Under the pieces are notes generated by a model. That model was not told the DNA's origin. It worked only from the letters and a program-made list of their open reading frames with translations, and made no database searches. The position numbers and the translations under genes were made by a program. From Nannocystis sp. RBIL2 (GTDB taxonomy: Bacteria; Myxococcota_A; Polyangia; Nannocystales; Nannocystaceae), in assembly GCF_026626745.1 (NCBI RefSeq), contig NZ_JAPNJW010000002.1, positions 4,736,151 through 4,800,150 on the forward strand: a stretch of 64,000 nucleotides of DNA, written 5' to 3'. Shown piece after piece: positions 9,312 through 17,470 of the stretch (its first letter is position 1; every line of letters starts with the position of its first letter).

Positions 9312-9887
9312 ATGGCACGAAAGAAGTTTGAAGAAGAAGAAATCGAGGCGAACCTCTTGCCGGTCATGAACGTCATGTTCCTGATGATCCCGGCGCTTCT
9401 GATGGCGATGGAATTCGCCCAGATGGCCTCGATCAACGTCTCGCCGCCGAAGTTCGCGGCCGCTGCTCAGCAGAAGGACGAGCAGGAGAAGAAGGACGAG
9501 AAGCCGCTCAACCTCAAGGTCTTCGTCATGGAGGACGGCTTCCGCGTCAGCGCGGACGGCCAGCAGGAGGGCGCCGAGGCCGGCAAGTCGCAAGACTCGA
9601 AGGCCCCGACGATCGGCCTCGCCAAGCAGGGCGCGCCGCTCAACGACTACGAGCGCTACGACTACGCGCAGCTCGAGTCCAAGGCCAAGAGCTACAAGCA
9701 GTTGTTCCCGAACGAGGTGGTGGTCACGGTGAGCGCCGAGGCCAACATCCCGATGCAGTCCATCATCATGACGATGGACGCGCTGGCCGGCACCAAGTGC
9801 AAGATCGCCAAGTCCCTCAAGGGCGGCGAGAAGATCCCCGACGAGTGCTACTTCTGGCAGCCGATCGTGGAAGGGGGTGCTAGCTGA
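9312..9887 (+). CDS. ExbD/TolR-family protein (first copy)
   Basis: 191 residues with a very strong ribosome site (AAAGGAGGTGAG, ending 3 bases before ATG). The N-terminal cytoplasmic segment is very acidic (KKFEEEEIEANLLP), then comes one TM helix at about residues 17-36 (MNVMFLMIPALLMAMEFAQM). The periplasmic domain is about 150 residues. ExbD/TolR usually has a membrane Asp that carries protons (D in the family's LxDVxF motif). Here the equivalent position reads LLPVMNVMF, with Asn in place of Asp, so this copy may be a non-proton-carrying partner. It overlaps the second ExbD copy by one base. Confidence 0.82.
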   Translation: MARKKFEEEEIEANLLPVMNVMFLMIPALLMAMEFAQMASINVSPPKFAAAAQQKDEQEKKDEKPLNLKVFVMEDGFRVSADGQQEGAEAGKSQDSKAPTIGLAKQGAPLNDYERYDYAQLESKAKSYKQLFPNEVVVTVSAEANIPMQSIIMTMDALAGTKCKIAKSLKGGEKIPDECYFWQPIVEGGAS

Positions 9888-10420
9888 TGTCCCCCGAGCA
9901 AGAGGCATTCCTCGCCAAAAAGAAGGAGCGGGCCGCAGCTCGCCGGGCCAAGCCGGAAGAGAAGGCCAACCTCGGCATCACCTCGCTGATGGACATCGTG
10001 TCCATTCTCGTGGTGTACCTGCTGAAGAGCTACGCGTCCGACCCGGTCGTCATCAACCCGACCGCGGGCCAGAAGATCCCGATGTCCTCGGCCGACGCGC
10101 CGATTCAGGACGGCATCCCGATCTTCGTCACCACCCGCGGCATCACGTTCGACAGCAAGAAGATCGTGACGATGACGCCCGACGGCGACATCGACCCGTC
10201 GCAGGTGCAGAACCACCTGATCGGGCCGCTGTACGACCAGCTCGCCGAGGAAGTCGACAAGGCCAAGCAGTTGGCCGAGCGGCAGGGCAAGCCGTGGAAC
10301 TCGCGGGTGATCCTGGTCGGCGACCAGGACCTCAAGTTCAGCGTCCTCGTCGATGTCATGTACACGACGGGCCGCGCCGAGTTCTCCGAGTACTCGTTCT
10401 GCGTGATCAAGAAGAGCTGA
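9887..10420 (+). CDS. ExbD/TolR-family protein (second copy)
   Basis: 177 residues; ATG at 9887 shares a base with the previous TGA. The N-terminal region is Lys/Arg-rich, then comes a TM helix at about residues 32-48 (NLGITSLMDIVSILVVYLL). This copy keeps the Asp in the LMDIVSILV motif that ExbD/TolR uses for proton coupling. A periplasmic domain of about 125 residues follows. One copy with the Asp and one without suggests a functional heterodimer with the TolQ-like channel; that is inference from sequence. The operon ends in a clear intrinsic terminator 20 bases downstream. Confidence 0.9.
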   Translation: MSPEQEAFLAKKKERAAARRAKPEEKANLGITSLMDIVSILVVYLLKSYASDPVVINPTAGQKIPMSSADAPIQDGIPIFVTTRGITFDSKKIVTMTPDGDIDPSQVQNHLIGPLYDQLAEEVDKAKQLAERQGKPWNSRVILVGDQDLKFSVLVDVMYTTGRAEFSEYSFCVIKKS

Positions 10421-10440
10421 TCGAGCTCGAGCCTGGACGA

Positions 10441-10481
10441 GGGCCGGCAGCTCTTGCGAGAGCCGCCGGCCCTTCGTTTTT
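10441..10481 (+). terminator. Rho-independent terminator after the second exbD gene
   Basis: GC-rich inverted repeat GGGCCGGC...GCCGGCCC with inner AGCTCT/AGAGC pairing (10441-10472), followed by TTCGTTTTT. It closes the TPR-TolQ-ExbD-ExbD transcription unit. Confidence 0.88.
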
Positions 10482-10656
10482 GCTCGCGGATCGGGTCTGA
10501 GCATTCGCTTGGCCGCGGCCCGCGGAATCCGTCGGCGCGCCGCGTGAAGTCGCATTGACGTTGCGCGCACGGCGGTGCGAGCACCCTTGTTCCCAGGTCC
10601 GATCGCGGCCGGGTCCGGGAAAATTGGCGCAGGCACCACAAATCAACTACATCCGC

Positions 10657-10662
10657 TAGACT
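10657..10662 (+). promoter_or_regulatory. Putative -10 box TAGACT before the GltG-like gene
   Basis: TAGACT ends 8 bases before the GTG at 10671, in the context CGCTAGACT. A near-identical CGCTAGGCT occurs before the gene at 29211. There is no Shine-Dalgarno site, so a leaderless start is possible. TTGGCG at 10624 could serve a second promoter with TACATC (10648-10653). Confidence 0.4.
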
Positions 10663-10670
10663 TCCTACGC

Positions 10671-12005
10671 GTGGTTGCCCGGTCCAAGGTACTGCGGATC
10701 GCCTCGATCATCGACGGCCTGGTCTGCGACGAGCTGCATCAGAGCGCAGCCGAGGCGGTGACCGCCGGCACCGACGTCGGCAATCAGTTGGTCTGCTTCG
10801 GCCCTGCGGTGCCGAAGCGCCACGTCCTGTTCATCGTGCAGGAGGGCCGCTACGTGCTCGACCTGCCGCCGCGCGTCGGCGGCCAGCTCGTCATGCGCGG
10901 CCGCTCGGTCAACCTCGGCCAGCTGTGGCGCAAGCGCCTGCGCGAGGACCCGCGGGCGCGCAACCTGCGGGTGGTGCTCGACCCGAGCGCGCGCGGCAAG
11001 CTCGACGTCGGCGAGACCACCCTGCTGTTTCAGTTCGCGGCGCCGCAGCCCGTCCCGCCGAAGCCGCCGTTCCCGGAGGAGTTCAAGGCGCGTCCGTCCA
11101 ACATGTGGACGCGCCATGACATGGCCACGCTGATGGCCGCGTTCATGCTGTTCGGGCCGTACTTCATCTGGGCCTCGAACAAGCACATCGATTACGCCAT
11201 CGAGCCGGAGATCGACGAGCGCTTCTTGCGGGTGATGAACCTCGACAAGCCGAAGAAGAAGGAGCCCGAGGAGGAGAAGAAGGACGACGCGGAGGAGGTG
11301 CTCGCCAAGGAGGACGAGAAGCTGACGCCGAAGCCGGACAAGGTGATCGACAAGCCCGTGCTGACCCAGAAGACCTACTCCAAGGAGTCGATGGACAAGG
11401 CGCGCGGCGTCGGCATCGCGCGGGTCCTCGGCACCTACGGCGGCGACGGTCCGGGCACCGTGTTCGACGTCATTCAGGGCACCGAGAACAACCTCGGCGA
11501 GCTGTTCGCCGCCGGCATGACCGCCACCGTCCTGCCCGACGGCACCGTCGTCAGCCCGTACGTCCCCGGCGGCGAGGGCATCAGCGCGCAGGGGGCGATC
11601 GTCGGCACCAAGGGCTTCGAGGCCCAGGGCCCGGAGCTCGCCGAGCTCGAGAAGAAGGAGCGGAAGATCAACTCCTCCGTGAAGAGCTCCGGCGCCGATG
11701 TCTACGGCGACGCCGACAAAAAGGCCGTGCAAGCCACGATCCGCCAGCGAACGGGCGCGCTGCAGGCTTGTTATAACAAGGCGTTGCAGACCAATCCTGG
11801 CCTCGCGGGCAAGATCTCCTACACGATCACCATCAGTGTCATGGGCACCGTCACCGAGGTCCGGATCAACGAGGACACCCTCCAGGACGGTGGTGTACAG
11901 ACGTGCACTGTCGCCAAGATCAAGGGGTGGCGGTTCCCCACCACGCCAGGGGCCGAGCAGGCTTCGGACGTGACCTTCTCCGTGGTATTTTCTGGAGGGT
12001 CATGA
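10671..12005 (+). CDS. GltG/AgmX-like TonB-family envelope protein
   Basis: GTG 10671 is preferred over the upstream in-frame ATG because the protein then begins VVARSKVLRIASIIDG, which resembles the N terminus of myxobacterial GltG-type proteins as I remember them. It has 444 residues. An N-terminal cytoplasmic domain of ~130 residues is followed by a TM helix near 150-170 (MATLMAAFMLFGPYFIWA). Then comes a highly charged Lys/Glu linker, a Gly-rich periplasmic region and a C-terminal TonB-like domain of ~90 residues. That last domain carries the AgmX/PglI signature GALQACYNKALQTNPGLAGK and a final GWRFPTTPG. Function inferred: coupling the TolQ/TolR motor to outer-envelope partners. It is separated from the motor genes by a terminator and so has its own promoter. 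Confidence 0.85.
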   Translation: MVARSKVLRIASIIDGLVCDELHQSAAEAVTAGTDVGNQLVCFGPAVPKRHVLFIVQEGRYVLDLPPRVGGQLVMRGRSVNLGQLWRKRLREDPRARNLRVVLDPSARGKLDVGETTLLFQFAAPQPVPPKPPFPEEFKARPSNMWTRHDMATLMAAFMLFGPYFIWASNKHIDYAIEPEIDERFLRVMNLDKPKKKEPEEEKKDDAEEVLAKEDEKLTPKPDKVIDKPVLTQKTYSKESMDKARGVGIARVLGTYGGDGPGTVFDVIQGTENNLGELFAAGMTATVLPDGTVVSPYVPGGEGISAQGAIVGTKGFEAQGPELAELEKKERKINSSVKSSGADVYGDADKKAVQATIRQRTGALQACYNKALQTNPGLAGKISYTITISVMGTVTEVRINEDTLQDGGVQTCTVAKIKGWRFPTTPGAEQASDVTFSVVFSGGS

Positions 12006-12661
12006 GCACGTTTTCAAAGCGCGTCGTCCTTGCCTGGGGGTCCGCCACGTTGCTCGCGGCGAGCCCCGTCGGAGCTGCCCCTTCGGCCAGCCCCGCTCCA
12101 GCGCCCGCGTCGCCCGACGCGGGCGTTGCTGCATCGACGCCCCCCGCCGCCGACCCGTTCGCCGCCGGCGACGCCGCGCCCGATGCGGCGGCCGCCGCTG
12201 CCGCCGCTGCCACCACGTCATCGAGCACCTCGGCCGGAGTCGGCAGCTCCCGCGGCACGATCGAACGCGGCATGACCGAACTCGGCACGCTCCTCACCCG
12301 CGCCCGGCAAAGCGGCGACATGGGCCGTACCGCGTGCGTCCAGGACAAGCACGACCGCGCCGAGATCGTGCTCGAGGTGGCGACCGGCGAGCTCTTGGTC
12401 CTGCAAGATTCGTCGGCTGACGGGCAGAGCCGCGCCTTCGCCGGCGAGAAGCTGAGCGAGGCCGCCGAGCGCATCTCCGGCCTCGTCGGCCAGGCCAGAG
12501 CGTGTCAGGGCGATCAGGAGCAGAAGCGCAGCGACGCCCAGAACACCGCCAATCAGCCGAAGACAGTCATCCCGACCGACCCGACGTCGAGCAGTTCCGG
12601 CATCCAGCGCTTGCCGCCGCGCATCGACCCGCGTCCCCCCGTCGCCAGCCCCGTGATTTGA
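12002..12661 (+). CDS. Small secreted helical protein coupled to the GltG-like gene
   Basis: ATG 12002 overlaps the previous stop (ATGA) with GGAGG at 11993. It has 219 residues: signal peptide to about residue 23, an Ala/Pro-rich linker to ~80, then a helical domain with two cysteines (TACVQDKHD and ARACQGD) about 60 residues apart. A final Pro/Ser-rich tail follows. The domain resembles, from memory, a small conserved protein found downstream of GltG/AgmX-like genes in myxobacteria, in which the same two Cys flank a helical region. The function is unknown. Tight coupling suggests it is produced in stoichiometry with the GltG-like protein. Confidence 0.75.
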   Translation: MSTFSKRVVLAWGSATLLAASPVGAAPSASPAPAPASPDAGVAASTPPAADPFAAGDAAPDAAAAAAAAATTSSSTSAGVGSSRGTIERGMTELGTLLTRARQSGDMGRTACVQDKHDRAEIVLEVATGELLVLQDSSADGQSRAFAGEKLSEAAERISGLVGQARACQGDQEQKRSDAQNTANQPKTVIPTDPTSSSSGIQRLPPRIDPRPPVASPVI

Positions 12662-12815
12662 CCTCGCCCGCGCCGTGCGGCCTCCGGAGCCGCTGGCCAC
12701 ACGCGCGTCGGTCTGTCTCGCCGCCCGGCCCTCGCCAGCGGACAAGGCACACGACGCTCGCGGTTCGGACTTGGCGCTCACAATTCTCGCCTCTGGGCTG
12801 AGATTCGCTAGGCTG

Positions 12816-12821
12816 TACCCT
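12816..12821 (+). promoter_or_regulatory. Putative -10 box TACCCT
   Basis: TACCCT ends 11 bases before the TTG at 12833. CTGGGC lies 17 bases further upstream (12793-12798). A second candidate, CGCTAGGCT, overlaps just upstream at 12806-12814. Confidence 0.35.
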
Positions 12822-12832
12822 CTCGCCTTCCC

Positions 12833-14239
12833 TTGCGCCGACTTAACCAGCCAGCCCCCAGGTGGGCGCTCCACTGCCTCGTCGCCGTGGGGACGATCTG
12901 CATGGCCCTCTCGATCCGGCTCGCGCACGCAGCCGGCTCGAACGCCACGGGCAACCTGATCGGCAGCGTGCCGCGCACCGAGGACGGCGCAGGCATCAAG
13001 CTCGGCCCACGCTCGACGTTCCACCCCGGCTTCGCGCTGATGATCGGCGGCGACAGCAACGTGTTCTGGAACCGCAGAGGCGACCACGGCGGGGTCAGGC
13101 CCGCGGCGCTGGTCATGCCGGTCGCCTGGCTCGGCATCGGCAACCGCGAGGTCCGCGACGGCGTGCTGCAGAGCGAGGTCGAGGCGCAGCAAGATCGCAA
13201 GATCGACTACAACATCCGTTTGACCGCGGGCTACCGCGCCTTCATGGCCCGCGCCGAGGAGATCCGGCGTCTGCCTCGCTTCAGCGTCGACCTCAACGCG
13301 CACTTCGTGATCGCCCCCGGGCGCCGCTTCAGCTTCAACATCACCGAGTTCTTCTCGCGCTTCGCCGACCCGCGCAACTACGACGCCGGCGTCGGCTACA
13401 ACTACAACCGCATCGACCACCGCCTCTCGCTCGGCTTCATCTACCGGCCCGGCGGCGGCCGCTTCAGCATCGGCGCCAACTACCTCAACGAGGTCCTGTT
13501 CTTCGAGGCGCCCGACGTCTACAGCGGCGACCGCTACATCCACGGCGCCGCCGCCGAGGTCAAGTGGCGCATCGCCCCGCGCTCGGCGCTGCTCGTCAAC
13601 TACTCGTTTGGCCACACGTATTACTTCAGCTGCAACGCCAACACCGATCCCGACTGCAACGAGGACAACAACGCCCACCGCGTGTACCTCGGCTTCCGCG
13701 GCCAGATCGCCAAGCGCTGGACCCTCGACGCCATGGCCGGCTACGGCGCGGGGCTCTACTACGACGACGAGAACGGCCCCAACTTCCGCGGCTTCATCGG
13801 CGGCGTGCGAGCGGCCTACTACCCGACGCTGCGCACCCAGTTCTTCGCCCAGATCGATCGCCAGTTCAGCGACTCGCTGTTCGGCAACTACTTCCACGAC
13901 ATCGCCGGCCGGATCGGCGGCCTTCACACCTTCCGCTGGAAGATGTACGCCGAGCTCGGCTTCTCGATCGTCGGCCGCCGCTACGCCGGCCTGCCGATCC
14001 CCGGCCGCGAGACCCGCATCGAGTCGTACGAGAACGCGCCCGGGTTCGTCCGCTCCGACACCCTGTTCGCCCTCGGCGCCAGGGTAGAACAGCCGTTCGG
14101 CCGCTTCTTCGTCGTCGGCGCGCGCTACGACATGATCGTCGACCGCACCGACTTCATCGCCCACTATCCCGGCGGTCTGACCGACTTCGGCGGCTTCGCC
14201 AAGCATGTTGCCATGGTCCTCGGCGCCGTGAGATTCTAG
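12833..14239 (+). CDS. Outer-membrane beta-barrel of a polysaccharide export pair
   Basis: TTG start at 12833 gives a full signal peptide ending IRLAHA; the next ATG (12901) would cut it short. It has 468 residues rich in alternating aromatic/hydrophobic strands (FSFNITEFFSRF, RFSIGANYLNEV, RYIHGAAAEVKWRI) and ends in aromatic GAVRF, typical of outer-membrane barrels. The OPX lipoprotein gene follows 19 bases later. In Myxococcus, Wza-like proteins lacking their own outer-membrane helix work with separate beta-barrels (Wzp proteins) to form the polysaccharide exit route; this gene pair fits that design. Barrel call good; polymer and partner assignment inferred. Confidence 0.8.
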   Translation: MRRLNQPAPRWALHCLVAVGTICMALSIRLAHAAGSNATGNLIGSVPRTEDGAGIKLGPRSTFHPGFALMIGGDSNVFWNRRGDHGGVRPAALVMPVAWLGIGNREVRDGVLQSEVEAQQDRKIDYNIRLTAGYRAFMARAEEIRRLPRFSVDLNAHFVIAPGRRFSFNITEFFSRFADPRNYDAGVGYNYNRIDHRLSLGFIYRPGGGRFSIGANYLNEVLFFEAPDVYSGDRYIHGAAAEVKWRIAPRSALLVNYSFGHTYYFSCNANTDPDCNEDNNAHRVYLGFRGQIAKRWTLDAMAGYGAGLYYDDENGPNFRGFIGGVRAAYYPTLRTQFFAQIDRQFSDSLFGNYFHDIAGRIGGLHTFRWKMYAELGFSIVGRRYAGLPIPGRETRIESYENAPGFVRSDTLFALGARVEQPFGRFFVVGARYDMIVDRTDFIAHYPGGLTDFGGFAKHVAMVLGAVRF

Positions 14240-14258
14240 CCGTCCGCGGCGTCTGCTC

Positions 14259-14870
14259 ATGTCTGCCCGTCCCCGCAGCAGGCTCTCCTGGCTCGGCCCC
14301 GGCCTCGGCCTCGTGCTGGCCTTCGGGACAGCTTGCGACCGTCCGGCCCGCGTCGAGGCGCCGGTGATCGCCCCGAGCGCCGGCCTGCGTCCCGGCGACG
14401 AGCTCGACATCCGCGTGTTCGACGAGGACCGCTTCAACGGCACCTACGCGGTCGCCGAGGACGGCACGATCGACTTCCCGATGGTCGGCGGCGTGGCAGT
14501 CACCGGCCTCACCAAGGACGAGGTCGCCCGCCAGATCGAGACCCGGCTCGCCGACGGTTACCTCAACCATCCGCACGTGGTCGTCCAGATCAAGGAGCGG
14601 GGCAACCGAGAGATCAGCATCCTCGGCCAGGTCAACGAGGCCGGCTCGCTCGGCTGGCGCGACGGCCTCACGCTCGTGCAGGCGGTCTCGCTGGCCGGCG
14701 GCCTCACCCCGTTCGCCGCGCCCGCGCGGGTCAAGCTGACGCGCCGCACCGGCCGCGGCGACGAGACCGTGACCTTCGAGATCTCCCTCTCCGCCATCGT
14801 CGACGGCCGCGCCGAGGACCTGGTCTTGCGGCCAGGTGACATCGTGTTCGTGCCCGAGACCCGGATGTAA
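14259..14870 (+). CDS. Short OPX (Wza-like) polysaccharide export lipoprotein
   Basis: 203 residues. The N terminus has a lipobox-like GTAC at about residue 25. A PES domain follows (GLRPGDELDIRVFDEDRF and TYAVAEDGTIDFPMVGGV), then an SLBB-type domain (ISILGQVNEAGSLGWRDG) ending in LRPGDIVFVPE. It lacks the C-terminal amphipathic helix that Escherichia coli Wza uses to cross the outer membrane, so it belongs to the short OPX class. It should act in the periplasm, guiding a secreted polysaccharide to the adjacent beta-barrel. No polymerase, flippase or glycosyltransferase gene lies nearby, so the rest of the pathway must be elsewhere. Confidence 0.88.
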   Translation: MSARPRSRLSWLGPGLGLVLAFGTACDRPARVEAPVIAPSAGLRPGDELDIRVFDEDRFNGTYAVAEDGTIDFPMVGGVAVTGLTKDEVARQIETRLADGYLNHPHVVVQIKERGNREISILGQVNEAGSLGWRDGLTLVQAVSLAGGLTPFAAPARVKLTRRTGRGDETVTFEISLSAIVDGRAEDLVLRPGDIVFVPETRM

Positions 14871-14881
14871 GCGAGGCCCCC

Positions 14882-15484
14882 GTGAACCCTGTCCGCACCG
14901 CCCGCGTCGAGCGAGTCACCCGCGAGACCCAGATCACCGTCGATCTGACGCTCCCGTGCGACGCGCCCGCGCGCCACCACATCGACACGCCGGTGCCGTT
15001 CCTGTCGCACATGCTCGAGGCGCTCGCGCGTCACGGCGCGATGCAGCTCGAGGTGCGGGCCCGCGGCGACACGCACATCGACGATCATCACACCGTCGAG
15101 GACGTCGGCCTCGTGCTCGGCAGCGCGTTCGACCGGGCTCTCGGCCCGCGCCTCGGCATCTTCCGCTACGGCCACTTCTCGCTGTGCATGGACGAGGTCC
15201 TGGTCGACGTCGCCCTCGACCTCGGCGGCCGGCCCTACCTCGTCTACGACCTGCCCGGCGTGGCCGGCAAGCGGGTCGGCAGCTTCGACTGCGACCTCGT
15301 GCGCGAGTTCTACCAGGCCTTCGCAGTGCAGGCGCGGATGAACCTGCACATCCACCAGCGCGAGGGGGGCAACGCCCACCACCTGGTCGAGGCCAGCTTC
15401 AAGGGCCTCGCCCGCGCGCTCCGTCAGGCCTGCGCCTCCGACCCCTACGTCGGCGTGCCCTCGACCAAGGGCACGATCGGCTGA
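14882..15484 (+). CDS. hisB: Imidazoleglycerol-phosphate dehydratase
   Basis: GTG at 14882; 200 residues, the normal length for a monofunctional HisB. It catalyses dehydration of imidazole-glycerol phosphate to imidazole-acetol phosphate in histidine synthesis. Metal-binding motifs are present: HxDDHHTVED (H65, D67, D68, H69, H70, E73, D74), an early HIDTPVPFLSHML, and a second GNAHHLVEASFKG motif in the C-terminal half. It is the only his gene here and lies 11 bases after the OPX gene, which is an unrelated neighbour. High confidence. Confidence 0.97.
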   Translation: MNPVRTARVERVTRETQITVDLTLPCDAPARHHIDTPVPFLSHMLEALARHGAMQLEVRARGDTHIDDHHTVEDVGLVLGSAFDRALGPRLGIFRYGHFSLCMDEVLVDVALDLGGRPYLVYDLPGVAGKRVGSFDCDLVREFYQAFAVQARMNLHIHQREGGNAHHLVEASFKGLARALRQACASDPYVGVPSTKGTIG

Positions 15485-15641
15485 CGCGTCGAGCCGCTCG
15501 AGCACGAACCGCGCCCTGAAATCACAGCGAGCCGCGAGGTTCGAGGGGCACCAACCCAGGTTGGGTGAGCCCAAGTCGGGTCCGCGAGATCACGCGACTT
15601 GGCAACGGAGATGGCGCCTGGCCCGGGCCCGTCCTGCGCAC

Positions 15642-15715
15642 TATAGTGCTCCTGCGCCTCTCGAAGCGGGGCGCCGTGAATGCTCGGGGGCTGACGCGAC
15701 GCCGCCCTCTATTGT
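15642..15715 (+). promoter_or_regulatory. Two candidate -10 boxes upstream of the HExxH lipoprotein gene
   Basis: TATAGT (15642-15647) lies 18 bases after a CTGGCC. TATTGT (15710-15715) ends 9 bases before the ATG at 15725 and fits the leaderless pattern. Nothing else is visible in the 240-base gap. Confidence 0.35.
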
Positions 15716-15724
15716 CGGAGTTCC

Positions 15725-16765
15725 ATGCCGTCTGCCCGAATCCTCCTGGCCGTGCTGCCGGGCCTCATCGCCTGTGGGCCTGACATCCCCGAACCGATCT
15801 GGAAGGGCGAGCACCTTCACTACGGCTCGACGACGAGCGAGCCGATCTGTCGGGGCTCGTTCTTCCGCCAGGAGCAGCACGCGCTCCTGCTGGCCGACCT
15901 CCTCGGCCTCGAGTTGACCGAGGTCATCCGCTACACCAAGGTCGCCGACCGCGAGGAGATGGCCGAGTACTGCGAAGGTCTGAAGGCACTCGGCTGCGCC
16001 TACGTGGACGATCCCTACGCTTTCGGCATCCACGGCTTCAGCTTCCACGAGATCACCCACGTCGTGATGAACTCCGCCGGCATCGAGGGGCCGCTCCCGT
16101 TCCGCGAGGGCTTCGCCGAGGTCTTCAGCGACGGCGCCGGCTCCAGCACCGCCGAGACCCCGCTCGCCGACGTCCTCCACGGCTTCAAGCTCGACGACAA
16201 GGACTACCAGACGGCTGGCCGGTTCGCGCGGTTCCTGACCGACCGCCACGGCCTCGACCGCTACGTGCTGTTCCTGAAGAGCGCCGACTCGCAGGCGAGC
16301 TTCGACCAGTTTTCGCCTGTCTTCGAGGACATCTTCGACGAGCCTCTCGCCCAGGCGATGGCCGACTTCGAGAGCTACCCGTCGTGCCGCGAGATGAGCA
16401 ACCGGGTCGCCTTGGTCGACTGCAGCCTGCCGCTCACGCCGTGGGACGGCCGAGTCGTCACCCTCACCGCCGACGTCGCCTGCGACCAGGACGACGTCCT
16501 GGGCCCCGCTCAGGACGACGTGATGTTCACGACCCGCGGCTTCGAAGTCACCGAGGCCGGCAATTACTTGTTCGTGGCCTCGCAGCCTGAGGGCTGGTCC
16601 GGCTTCCGCATCGTCAAGTGCGGCTCGTGCCAGGACAGCTTCGACAAGGAAGTCCAGCCGGGCGAGATCACGTCTTACGACCTCACCCCGGGCCGCTACT
16701 ACGTGCTCTTCGGCCGAAAAACCGAGGCGCCCGCCACCCTCTGGCTCGCCGTGGGCCGGCAGTGA
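15725..16765 (+). CDS. Lipoprotein with HExxH metallopeptidase-like motif
   Basis: 346 residues. Signal peptide and lipobox (GLIAC, residues 13-17), so probably lipid-anchored. HEITHVV at residues 108-114 is an HExxH zinc motif. A Glu-containing FREGFAEVF follows about 20 residues later and could give the third ligand, as in gluzincins. The C-terminal third is a beta-rich domain with a CGSCQDS loop. No close family is recognised, so protease activity is an inference from the motif. It has no operon partner on this strand. Confidence 0.7.
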   Translation: MPSARILLAVLPGLIACGPDIPEPIWKGEHLHYGSTTSEPICRGSFFRQEQHALLLADLLGLELTEVIRYTKVADREEMAEYCEGLKALGCAYVDDPYAFGIHGFSFHEITHVVMNSAGIEGPLPFREGFAEVFSDGAGSSTAETPLADVLHGFKLDDKDYQTAGRFARFLTDRHGLDRYVLFLKSADSQASFDQFSPVFEDIFDEPLAQAMADFESYPSCREMSNRVALVDCSLPLTPWDGRVVTLTADVACDQDDVLGPAQDDVMFTTRGFEVTEAGNYLFVASQPEGWSGFRIVKCGSCQDSFDKEVQPGEITSYDLTPGRYYVLFGRKTEAPATLWLAVGRQ

Positions 16766-16875
16766 CCGCTGCCCGGCCTGAACGATCGCCCCGAGACCGA
16801 AGCACGAGCCGCGAAGGCGATCTCGCAACGAGCCTGGGGGCATCGATCCCGGGCCTGTGCGGCAGAGGCTCCCCG

Positions 16876-17409
16876 TTAATTCTTGCTCATCTGCGTCTTC
16901 TTCGTCCGCGCCTCGCCCTTCTTCTCGTAGCCGGCGCTCAGGCAATCGCCGGATGAGCCGGCCTTGGTGCAGGCGTCGGCCAGCGCCGCCTTGCAGGCCT
17001 CATCGCTGCTGACCTCCGAGGACGCCTCGCCGTCGAACATCGGCGCGATCGCCACCAGCGTCAGCGTCGTCGAGTGTGACACCGGCCCGCCGCCGCTGGC
17101 CGACATCGACGACTTCGACACCGACCACTTCGTCTCGTCGCGGCAGGTCGCGCGCTCGGCCTCCGGCAGCTTGGCGCACACGTCCGCCCAGGCCGCCTCG
17201 TCGGCCTTGGCCGGGTCCTCGCCGTTGCCCTTGCCGGTGAGCTCGCCGACGGGCTTCTTCGCCACCTGAATGCTGCAGCGGTACTCCGTCTTCGGCCCCT
17301 GCGGCTGGCTCGGGGCCGCCTCGCTGCCGCCGCCGCCGCCGCAGGCCGCGAGGCAGGTCGCCAGCCACAACACGGACGCCCTGGGGGTGCTCTTGCGCTC
17401 TTCTCGCAT
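16876..17409 (-). CDS. Small lipoprotein of unknown function
   Basis: About 177 residues from ATG 17409 (an upstream in-frame ATG at 17427 is possible). The N terminus is basic, then hydrophobic, with lipobox CLAAC followed by a Gly run typical of myxobacterial lipoproteins. The mature part has six cysteines, a GKGNGEDPAKADEAAWADVC helix, and a Lys-rich C terminus. No known domain is seen. It is divergent from pccB (62 bases between starts), so the two may share a regulatory region. Confidence 0.7.
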   Translation of the reverse strand: MREERKSTPRASVLWLATCLAACGGGGGSEAAPSQPQGPKTEYRCSIQVAKKPVGELTGKGNGEDPAKADEAAWADVCAKLPEAERATCRDETKWSVSKSSMSASGGGPVSHSTTLTLVAIAPMFDGEASSEVSSDEACKAALADACTKAGSSGDCLSAGYEKKGEARTKKTQMSKN

Positions 17410-17470
17410 GCCGCGCCCATAGCACATCTGCGCGCGAGCTCGCCGCGATTCCTGCTATTTTCCGCCCGCC

